Positions 1 to 6,351 of a DNA stretch of 25,369 nucleotides are shown piece by piece. Positions within the stretch are counted from its first letter, which is position 1. The number at the start of each line of letters is the position of its first letter. The position numbers and the translations under genes were made by a program. The notes below the pieces were generated by a model, which was not told the origin of the DNA, did not search any database, and saw only the letters and a program-made list of their open reading frames with translations. This stretch comes from JAABSX01 sp964480455. Lineage in GTDB: Bacteria; Bacteroidota; Bacteroidia; Cytophagales; Microscillaceae. The stretch is taken from NCBI GenBank assembly GCA_964480455.1, contig CAYZQI010000061.1, forward strand, positions 1 through 25,369, given 5' to 3'.

Positions 1-293
1 ATAGTACGTTGAATTTCAATGTATTATGACCATTATAATTTCTACAATTTAATTAATCAGCGACCCAAGTATTTTAAGAAAGCCCCGACACAATACGAAT
101 CAACTTTTGTGTAAGTTTATGAGCAGAAACTTACTCTTTGTAAAACAAGAAGTGGGTTTCATCAACTCAAATGCCGTAAATAGCACTTTTAGCGGGTTAA
201 ATGACAATAAAATTAGTTTTTTGAGCAAAAAAGATAACCCTTTATTGGAAATAACGTAAGAGAAAATGAAAATAGTTCTAAAAGTGCTATCTT
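1..293. other. Left-edge region with two tiny ORFs and an inverted repeat
   Basis: No convincing gene. Two very short plus-strand ORFs lie back to back: 19-114 (31 codons, MYYDHYNFYN...) and 119-259 (46 codons, MSRNLLFVKQEVG...), in different frames. They could be the decayed end of a longer gene, or chance. A perfect 13-bp inverted repeat, ATAGCACTTTTAG at 180-192 and CTAAAAGTGCTAT at 278-290, ends four bases before the ATG of the next gene. In mRNA it could sequester that start region. Confidence 0.25.
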
Positions 294-668
294 ATGAAAA
301 ACATTACAGTTATCATTCTGAACTTAATTTTGTTCTTTCCTAATTTTTCCTTTGCACAAAACACCATCCCTACACAAGCTAAACCCTTAGTTGATGTGTT
401 GGTTTCTGTCAAAGAAAATGACCTTCAGAGGTTTAAAAATGCTTTTTCTCAAAAAATAAACTACAAAGAAAAAGATTGGAACACCAACTTAGCCGAAGGA
501 CGTAAAAATCTCTTGGCCAAATTTGGCGATTATAATCTAAAAGATTTTGAGTTCATTTTCTCGGGAGATAACCAAGAGGGTAAAGTGGTACTTTACTACC
601 AAAATCAGCCTCATTTTTCTATGGCTGTCATCAAAGAACCTAAGGGTTGGAAGTTAAACGACCATTAG
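294..668 (+). CDS. Small exported protein of unknown function
   Basis: 124 residues. The first 21 or so form a typical signal peptide: MKN, a hydrophobic run, then FSFAQ with likely cleavage after Ala, so the mature protein should be periplasmic or outer-membrane associated. The mature part of about 100 residues is one small alpha+beta domain. Its pattern (helical segment LVDVLVSVKENDLQRFKNAFS, then strands ending in VVLYYQNQ and FSMAVIKEPKGWKLND) resembles DUF4783/NTF2-like lipocalin-size domains of Bacteroidota, but I do not recognise it firmly. It stands alone: the next gene starts more than 400 bp away, after a terminator at 818-853. No lipobox Cys is present. Confidence 0.6.
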   Translation: MKNITVIILNLILFFPNFSFAQNTIPTQAKPLVDVLVSVKENDLQRFKNAFSQKINYKEKDWNTNLAEGRKNLLAKFGDYNLKDFEFIFSGDNQEGKVVLYYQNQPHFSMAVIKEPKGWKLNDH

Positions 669-817
669 AAAAAGACACCACCAATAGAATACTAACTTAC
701 AGCAACAGCATCACTACATTTATTTAAAATAATCTAAGCAAATAAAGCACAGTTTCAAAATATGCAAAATTAGTTTTTCTGTTTTTCCATTTTCTTTAAT
801 TGTTAAACTTTCTTTTC

Positions 818-853
818 AAAAAACCTACTCTTTATTTTTGAGTAGGTTTTTTT
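818..853 (+). terminator. Rho-independent terminator
   Basis: A 13-bp perfect stem, AAAAAACCTACTC (818-830) with GAGTAGGTTTTTT (840-852), has a 9-base T-rich loop and is followed by T residues. The A-run on the left makes it potentially bidirectional. It lies about 150 bp beyond the stop of the small exported protein and before trhO, so it separates the two units. Confidence 0.8.
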
Positions 854-856
854 GTG

Positions 857-1105
857 TATTTTCGAGTGTTTTTTTATATTTTTGCAAAAGCTTTTAGAGA
901 AATAGCTACTTGAATCTTAAACCAAGTAAACACAGGTGTATCTTCATAAATTGCAAGTGTATGCGCCTCTATAAATATTAACTCCTAAGTACCTGTGCTT
1001 TGAGTGGTTGTATAACTGTTAAAATTTTTAGCTTTCTCAAAAGCAATAAATAAATGTAAATGTGCGAGCATTCTCATTTTAAAGTATCAAATTGCAGAAA
1101 TATTC
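857..1105 (+). promoter_or_regulatory. Leader/promoter region of trhO
   Basis: No gene is seen. TATTTTTG at 877-884 fits the Bacteroidota -7 consensus TAnnTTTG, and a TTTG lies at 851-854, 22 bases upstream, which is a little wide for the -33 box. If used, the trhO mRNA would carry a leader of roughly 215 nt. That leader has short inverted repeats (TACTTG/CAAGTA near 908-926 and CACAGGT/ACCTGTG near 931-998). These are weak signals and I do not claim a riboswitch. Confidence 0.3.
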
Positions 1106-2074
1106 ATGAAATCTTACCAAGTTTTACTCTACTATCATTACACAGCAATAGCAGAACCTGAGTCTTTCAGGGAGGCACATCATCAATTTTGTCTTGAACA
1201 TGACTTACGTGGACGCATCATCATAGCGCAAGAAGGTATCAACGGCACTGTGTCGGGCTTGAAGGCAGACTGTAAGGCATATATACAGCACCTTCAAGGT
1301 GATGAACGCTTTACAGGCATTGATTTTAAAGTAGAAGACATTGATGAGCACACCTTTCAAAAATTGTATGTGCGTGTAAAACCTGAGATAGTTCACTCAG
1401 GGCTGCAACACATTAACCCTAATCAAAAAACGGGTATCCATCTTGACCCCAAAGAGTTTAAAAAAATAAAAGATGCCGAAGATGTGGTCATCTTAGATGT
1501 ACGCTCTAACTATGAACACAAAGTAGGTAAGTTTAAAAATGCAGTTACCCTTGATATCAATCACTTCCGAGAGTTTCCTGAAAAAATCAAAGAATTAGAA
1601 GCCTTTAAAGATAAAAAAATAATAACCTACTGCACAGGAGGTATCAAATGTGAAAAAGCAAGTGCTTACCTGCTAGAAAGTGGCTTTTCAGCAGTTTATC
1701 AATTGCACGGTGGTATCATAAAGTATGGCATAGAAGCAGGCGGTGAAGATTTTGAAGGCAAGTGCTACGTCTTTGATAACCGTGTGGTTACAGAAGTAAA
1801 CAAAGTAAACCCAAGTGTGATTTCTAAATGCAGAATCTGTGGGACAGTAAGCGACCGAATGGTAAACTGTGCCAATGCTGCTTGCAATGACCACTTTCCT
1901 ATGTGCGAAGCCTGTGGCTGGCAAATGGAAGGTAGCTGTTCCGAAGAGTGTAAATCACACCCCGAAAAGAGGGTTTATGATGGAACGGGAATCTACAAAA
2001 AAGAACTTAATGGTTATGACCCTGCCATGAACTCACACAACGAACAGCGCAGCAAAGGACAGAAGGTAAGTTAA
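1106..2074 (+). CDS. trhO: tRNA uridine(34) hydroxylase (rhodanese family)
   Basis: 322 residues, close to the usual length of the YceA/TrhO family. TrhO makes 5-hydroxyuridine at wobble position 34 of tRNAs, using oxygen and no prephenate, in the cytoplasm. Seen here: an N-terminal acylphosphatase-like domain (about 1-95, with RGRIIIAQEGINGTVSG), a rhodanese domain (about 110-215) with the active loop YCTGGIKCEKAS carrying the catalytic Cys176 and Cys182, and a C-terminal zinc-like domain with paired cysteines (CRIC at 242-245, then Cys255, 260, 267, 270, 278, 282). The N-terminal motif and Cys loop are diagnostic. It appears monocistronic; the next gene starts 146 bp downstream. Confidence 0.93.
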   Translation: MKSYQVLLYYHYTAIAEPESFREAHHQFCLEHDLRGRIIIAQEGINGTVSGLKADCKAYIQHLQGDERFTGIDFKVEDIDEHTFQKLYVRVKPEIVHSGLQHINPNQKTGIHLDPKEFKKIKDAEDVVILDVRSNYEHKVGKFKNAVTLDINHFREFPEKIKELEAFKDKKIITYCTGGIKCEKASAYLLESGFSAVYQLHGGIIKYGIEAGGEDFEGKCYVFDNRVVTEVNKVNPSVISKCRICGTVSDRMVNCANAACNDHFPMCEACGWQMEGSCSEECKSHPEKRVYDGTGIYKKELNGYDPAMNSHNEQRSKGQKVS

Positions 2075-2220
2075 GCCACGTTAAATATGCTACTTTTTGC
2101 AAATAGGCAGATAATGATGCTTTTTCTTAAGGGCGTATTTGCTAAGATATTTTTTAGTGGTGCATTTTTTGAAAGAAGAAAATAGGGGTTTCACTCTAAA
2201 AGTTTTAGCATAAAAAAATC

Positions 2221-3366
2221 ATGAACACACTCAACAACATTTTTCTTCAAATCCCAATAGAGCAGTATTTAGATGGGGTTTTTTTTGGTAATACCCTTAA
2301 GCAGTACCTTATTTTTTTTGCATTGCTAGGTGGTTCTATTATTGCGGGGAGGATTATTTATTTTATTTTTAAAATTTATGTCCGCCGCCTTACTCGCACT
2401 ACCAAATCTAACCTTGATGACATCTTGGTAGATAAAATAGAAGAACCTATTGTGGCTTTTATAGTGATTCTAGGATTTTACCTTGGCTATGAGCAGCTCA
2501 ATTTGAATGAATATACTTATGATGTATTTTATCGCATCACTAAAAACCTGATTACAGTTGTTTTTGCGTGGTTTCTGATTCGGTTTTTAGATGCTATTGC
2601 GCGTAATTATGCCCAGCCTGCTGGTCCCTCTGCCGAAGGTTTACGCACACACGTCATCTCTCTGAGTAGGCTAATTATCAAATACAGTCTGATTGCACTA
2701 ACCATTATCATTATCATTAGTAATTTTGGATACAATGTTACTTCATTGATTGCTAGTTTAGGGATTGGGGGTCTGGCAGTTGCATTGGCTGCCCAAGAAA
2801 TTCTCAAAAATATTCTTGGTGGTTTTGTGATTATGTTCGACCAGCCCTTCAGAATTGGGGAATGGGTGGTCATCAATAAAACCGAGGGCATTGTGCAAGA
2901 AATAGGTTTGCGCTCTACACGTGTCAAAACTTTCAGAGGGGAGTTTATCACTATTCCCAATCATTTCATTACCGAAAGCATCATTGTCAATTTTAATAAA
3001 TACCCCGATACGCGCGAAATCTTGACTTTTGTGCTTATGCGCAATACCAACACCGAAAAAGTAGAAATTGCCAAAAAAATTATCATTGAGGCACTCAGCA
3101 ATACTCCTAAAGTAGTAAAACATACTTACGAAATTAGTTTGGTAGGTCTCAATGCAGAAGGCATAGAACTTTTTGTGGGGTATAATATAGAAATAGAAAA
3201 CCCTGCACAAAAGCGCCAAATAAGAGATACTGCTTTTACAGAAATAAAAAAACGATTTGATGAAGAGCAAATTCAGATTGCAGTGCCCATTAGGCAAATA
3301 GACCTCACAGGGGCAAAACAAATATTGCTAGACAAAGTGCCTAGCTTGGAAGAAACTACCTCTTGA
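2221..3366 (+). CDS. MscS-family mechanosensitive ion channel
   Basis: 381 residues. A small-conductance mechanosensitive channel of the inner membrane, which opens under membrane tension to release solutes in osmotic downshock. Hydrophobic segments lie at about 27-50, 76-92, 108-125 and 150-170. They are followed by the signature pore helix and beta domain: SLIASLGIGGLAVALAAQEI at about 175-194, then NILGGFVIMFDQPFRIGEWV (198-217), then EGIVQEIGLRSTRVKTF and the IPN motif near 245. The alternating Gly/Ala in the pore helix matches MscS TM3. At 381 residues with about four predicted TM helices, it belongs to the mid-size subgroup between E. coli MscS and the large MscM-type channels. It stands alone. 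Confidence 0.9.
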   Translation: MNTLNNIFLQIPIEQYLDGVFFGNTLKQYLIFFALLGGSIIAGRIIYFIFKIYVRRLTRTTKSNLDDILVDKIEEPIVAFIVILGFYLGYEQLNLNEYTYDVFYRITKNLITVVFAWFLIRFLDAIARNYAQPAGPSAEGLRTHVISLSRLIIKYSLIALTIIIIISNFGYNVTSLIASLGIGGLAVALAAQEILKNILGGFVIMFDQPFRIGEWVVINKTEGIVQEIGLRSTRVKTFRGEFITIPNHFITESIIVNFNKYPDTREILTFVLMRNTNTEKVEIAKKIIIEALSNTPKVVKHTYEISLVGLNAEGIELFVGYNIEIENPAQKRQIRDTAFTEIKKRFDEEQIQIAVPIRQIDLTGAKQILLDKVPSLEETTS

Positions 3367-3487
3367 TAGATAAGCCAAAAAGTATTGATAAACTATTGGC
3401 TATCTGCAAAACACTGATTAGTGGCTTTTTACATTTCTGATTGGTGTATGGCTTTATAGCTATACCCATCGCTATATTTTTATCATT

Positions 3488-4414
3488 ATGCTCGAACTCA
3501 CCATCTTAGGCACTAGTGCCGCAAGCCCCGCATACAATAGAACCACTACTGCACAAGTACTTTCATTGCCACACACTCGTTTTTTGATTGATTGTGGAGA
3601 GGGTACGCAAATCCAAATGCAACGCTTCAAAGTAAAATTGAATAAGCTCAATGCTGTTTTTATCACTCACCTCCACGGCGATCATTATTTTGGTCTATTG
3701 GGTTTGCTCTCAAGCATGCACCTTCTTAAACGCCAAAACCCGCTCAAGATTTATGCGCCTGCCCCACTTACTGAAATCGTCAGAACAAGTTTTAAATACA
3801 GCGATACACGTCTCTGCTACCCTATTGAGTTTTACCCTGTACCTAACCTAGGCAAAGAAATCATCTACGAAGATGGTGCTTTTACGGTAGAAACCCTCAA
3901 AATGAACCATAGAATTGCCTGCACAGGCTATTTATTCAGAGAAAAAACCAAAAAAAGAAAAGTGCTGATTGAAAAGCTACCCAAAAATGTAGGCTGGCAA
4001 GTACCCTCTGAGCTCCAAAAAGGAAGAGATATTTATGATGAAAAAGGGAAACTGCTCTATAGCACGCAAGAATATACATTCAGACCGCATAGCGGAAGTT
4101 TTGCCCATTGTGCTGATACACGCTACCATGAAGAACTTATCCCGCAGATTGAAGGAGTAGATTTACTCTACCACGAAAGTACATTCTTGCACGAAGAACT
4201 CGCAAAAGCACAAGCTACTTTCCATAGCACCGCTCTGCAAGCTGCCACCATAGCCCAAAAAGCTCAGGTAAAACAACTCATTCTAGGGCATTTTTCGGCA
4301 CGCTACAAAGATTTGAATCCACTCTTAGCAGAAGCAAGGACTGTTTTTGAAAACACAAAACTTGCCATAGAAGGAATGAAAATTCCTGTATATGAGAAAC
4401 AAATAATGCCATAA
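3488..4414 (+). CDS. rnz: Ribonuclease Z
   Basis: 308 residues, the typical short-form tRNase Z length. The enzyme cleaves the 3' trailer from tRNA precursors in the cytoplasm. It has a metallo-beta-lactamase fold. Visible zinc ligands and motifs: the THLHGDH motif (His61, His63, Asp65, His66), His141 in the MNHRIACTGY segment, Asp210 in the CADTRY segment, and His268 in ILGHFSARY. YHEST and ATFHSTA are further family hallmarks. Residues about 150-200 correspond to the exosite arm used for tRNA binding. The start ATG is the first in the frame and gives the canonical MLELTILGTSAA N terminus. It converges with the cupredoxin lipoprotein gene, with only 75 bp between the stops. Confidence 0.96.
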   Translation: MLELTILGTSAASPAYNRTTTAQVLSLPHTRFLIDCGEGTQIQMQRFKVKLNKLNAVFITHLHGDHYFGLLGLLSSMHLLKRQNPLKIYAPAPLTEIVRTSFKYSDTRLCYPIEFYPVPNLGKEIIYEDGAFTVETLKMNHRIACTGYLFREKTKKRKVLIEKLPKNVGWQVPSELQKGRDIYDEKGKLLYSTQEYTFRPHSGSFAHCADTRYHEELIPQIEGVDLLYHESTFLHEELAKAQATFHSTALQAATIAQKAQVKQLILGHFSARYKDLNPLLAEARTVFENTKLAIEGMKIPVYEKQIMP

Positions 4415-4489
4415 AATTCATTTAAACCTATCTGACTCATCAATGATGACAGACAAGTAGATTTTCTAGCAATCACACTCAAGCAGCTT

Positions 4490-5353
4490 TTAATTGATGA
4501 CCACACTGCCACTCATAGAAGCATGAAAAATACATACGTAATTAGCTACCAGTGTTGCAAAAGTGCTATTCACATTAAAATAAATAGTATTTCCTTCGCT
4601 GTAAAAGTCTATCCCCTCATCATCTGCAAGTGTGCCAGCATTGCTACCCTGCGAAAGTAAAATAGCGTTGGCATTATTACGCAAGGCAAAAGGGTGTCCC
4701 GTAGTAGCTTGATTGGTGATAGCATAACGTTTACCATTTGTAAAAGTAAGCGTAGGGTTATCAACATTGAGGGTTGCTACACCCGTCTCACCTGTAACTG
4801 CGGTTACTTGGTATGCACTCGCGCCAATGTTTGTAAGTGTGATTTGCACATCTGAATTGGTGTTGTTAGAAGGGGGAGGAAGGTTAATATCTCCTCTCAT
4901 AGCTGCGTGAATACTACAATGATAACTTGCTAAAACATCAAATAGCTCTTGTGTAAGCGTAAAAGTTAAGCCTTCACTGTCAGATTGAAAATCTACGGCT
5001 GCATTATCTTCAAATGCACCTACTTGATTATTTTGTGATAAAAGCACTGCACCCGCTTCATTTCTAAAATCGAGAGGGTGCGCTGTTCCTCCATTATTGA
5101 TAAATCTGTAGCGTTTCCCTGATTCAAGCACCAGCGGTGTATTGTTGGTGTTGAATGTTGCTACTCCGCTTGCCCCCGTTACGTTGGTAACTATCCAAGC
5201 ACTACTGCCTACATTATCTAGTGTAATACTTACGTCAAAATTTATGGTATTACTAGGAGGATTAGGGCTGTCATTGCCACAAGCAGACAACAACCAAGTT
5301 ACTAGCGCAAAAAGGAAAAACAATTTGGATTTGAAGGCTAAAAAAGTAGGCAT
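4490..5353 (-). CDS. Lipoprotein with two tandem cupredoxin (type 1 copper) domains
   Basis: 287 residues. A lipobox (LLSAC, Cys25) follows a hydrophobic signal peptide, so this is a periplasm-facing or surface lipoprotein. The mature protein is an internal duplication: copy 1 about 36-158 and copy 2 about 166-287, sharing SDVQITLxNxGxSAY, the GVATxNxxN segment, GKRYxxxN, HPxxxRN and LLSQ. Each copy keeps a complete blue-copper ligand set: His92, Cys146, His149, Met152 in copy 1 (CSIHAAM), and His220, Cys274, His277, Met280 in copy 2 (CIFHASM). The C-x2-H-x2-M spacing is the amicyanin type. Likely role: electron transfer or copper handling in the periplasm. It lies about 1 kb from a cbb3 (copper-containing) oxidase operon, but is transcribed the other way. 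The copper-site call is strong; the physiological partner is inference. Confidence 0.85.
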   Translation of the reverse strand: MPTFLAFKSKLFFLFALVTWLLSACGNDSPNPPSNTINFDVSITLDNVGSSAWIVTNVTGASGVATFNTNNTPLVLESGKRYRFINNGGTAHPLDFRNEAGAVLLSQNNQVGAFEDNAAVDFQSDSEGLTFTLTQELFDVLASYHCSIHAAMRGDINLPPPSNNTNSDVQITLTNIGASAYQVTAVTGETGVATLNVDNPTLTFTNGKRYAITNQATTGHPFALRNNANAILLSQGSNAGTLADDEGIDFYSEGNTIYFNVNSTFATLVANYVCIFHASMSGSVVIN

Positions 5354-5442
5354 ATATTTTTGATTAAAGAGTGTATAAACTGGAAATCAACTTATAATTT
5401 GACCAATTTGTTTGAATTGAGGTGTGCAAAGCACAAGAAAAA

Positions 5443-5562
5443 TTGATTCTTTGACAATTTTTGTGATTGTGTGCGATAAGATGAGCTAAATACTGTTTTA
5501 CATAAATGCCAGCGGACTGAAAGTCCGCTGCTATAGATTTCCACAAAAATTGTTAGACAACC
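5443..5562. repeat. Dispersed intergenic repeat, copy 1 (MITE-like)
   Basis: About 120 bp, closely matching 9838-9959 (most of the first 55 bases are identical). The ends are 12-bp perfect inverted repeats: ACAATTTTTGTG at 5454-5465 and CACAAAAATTGT at 5542-5553. Inside lies a second palindrome, AGCGGACT-GAA-AGTCCGCT at 5511-5529, so the whole element can fold as a nested hairpin. A short minus-strand ORF runs through it but is not credible. No transposase is present, so it would be a non-autonomous element or a structured repeat. Confidence 0.8.
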
Positions 5563-5616
5563 GAAAAATTGAGCGTTAGGTAGGTATGAGTAAACACACC
5601 GTCAAAAAATATACAT

Positions 5617-6042
5617 TCAAATCACCTTGTACCAAGTATTGGTGCGGTAAAGCATACCCCAATACCCCCTAATTTTGAGGACATCGGCTTGCTCTAGCCA
5701 CATAGCACCTCGGTAAACTTGACCTTGCTGTGGGTGGTAAATCTGCCCTTTTGTCCATTTTTGGCTTTGTGACTGATAGACAAAACCGCTCAATATTTCT
5801 AAGTTCAAGATTTTACGGCTGCGAAGTGATGGGTCAGGGTTTTTAACATCATAAGGGAGTTTGCCAGTGTCTTTTCCTTGTTTAAACCATACAATCTTGC
5901 CTGCATAGGCTTTACCCTTTTGGTAAATTTGAATTTTTACTTCTTTATCTTCTGAAAGCCAGGTTCCCAAAATATCTTCTTCAGGTATGGCTATCGAACT
6001 ACATATCATTTGAATTGCTAAAATTAGGCTATTTGTGTACAT
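5617..6042 (-). CDS. DUF2147 family protein
   Basis: 141 residues. An N-terminal hydrophobic stretch (about 4-18) probably acts as a signal peptide, which is short compared with most family members. The rest shows the DUF2147 pattern: DILGTWLSEDKEVKIQIYQ, a YAGKIVWFKQG segment, the NPDPSLRSRKILNLEILSGF segment, GQIYHPQQGQVYRGAMWLE, and a final LKIRGYWGMLYRTNTWYKV. The family is a lipocalin-like beta barrel of unknown function, common in Bacteroidota and Proteobacteria and usually exported. It is transcribed away from the cco operon, sharing the 309-bp divergent intergenic region, and 263 bp containing repeat copy 1 separate its stop from the cupredoxin gene. Confidence 0.82.
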   Translation of the reverse strand: MYTNSLILAIQMICSSIAIPEEDILGTWLSEDKEVKIQIYQKGKAYAGKIVWFKQGKDTGKLPYDVKNPDPSLRSRKILNLEILSGFVYQSQSQKWTKGQIYHPQQGQVYRGAMWLEQADVLKIRGYWGMLYRTNTWYKVI

Positions 6043-6143
6043 GTTTTGTGTGTTTTTGTAGCTTATAATAAAAAAATAAATACATTGTTTCTCTAAAAAC
6101 AGCTATTTACAAAAAGAAAGAATTAAAGAATTGTTTTTTTACA

Positions 6144-6164
6144 TGTTTTTTAATTTAAAAAACA
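6144..6164. repeat. AT-rich palindrome in the divergent cco/DUF2147 intergenic region
   Basis: TGTTTTTTAA at 6144-6153 and TTAAAAAACA at 6155-6164 form a perfect 21-base palindrome around one central T. It is low complexity and sits between two divergent promoters, where a terminator makes little sense. It may be an operator or just AT-rich sequence. Confidence 0.35.
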
Positions 6165-6221
6165 CCTAAAAAGATGTTTATTTTAGCCAATCAACCGCTC
6201 TAACTAGCACATCAATTTAAA

Positions 6222-6239
6222 AACTGACAAAAGTCAGTT
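6222..6239 (+). promoter_or_regulatory. FNR/CRP-like operator upstream of ccoNO
   Basis: AACTGACAAAAGTCAGTT is a perfect palindrome: 7-base arms, 4-base spacer. The 5-N4-5 core CTGAC-N4-GTCAG has the geometry of CRP/FNR-superfamily sites (FNR is TTGAT-N4-ATCAA). Its centre, 6230.5, is about 60-65 bases upstream of the start site predicted from the -7 box, the classical class I activator position. Control of cbb3 oxidases by FNR-type regulators is well established in other bacteria; binding here is inference. Confidence 0.55.
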
Positions 6240-6281
6240 CTTACACTCATAAATATCATATTAATTTCTTATCTTAACTAA

Positions 6282-6289
6282 TACCTTTG
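6282..6289 (+). promoter_or_regulatory. -7 promoter element of the cco operon
   Basis: TACCTTTG matches the Bacteroidota -7 consensus TAnnTTTG exactly, 63 bases before the ccoNO ATG. No good TTTG -33 box lies at the expected distance (about 6259-6263), as would fit an activator-dependent promoter. A 16-codon reading frame (6295-6345, MKLKFTLEEL...) lies between this element and ccoNO; I do not regard it as a proven gene. Confidence 0.5.
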
Positions 6290-6351
6290 AAGCAATGAAA
6301 CTAAAATTCACCCTTGAAGAGCTTATTTGTAGGTTCAAAATATAAAAAAGT

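Noticed and set aside
3368..3405. Hairpin AGATAAGCCAA / TTGGCTATCT after the mscS gene as a terminator
   Set aside because: It has a bulge, a long loop and no T-run, so it is too weak to call.
5364..5546. Minus-strand 60-codon ORF
   Set aside because: It runs through the MITE-like repeat and has no protein-like pattern; the repeat explains the sequence.
6295..6345. 16-codon leader peptide before ccoNO
   Set aside because: It has no run of regulatory codons and no terminator/antiterminator pair; such a short frame is expected by chance.
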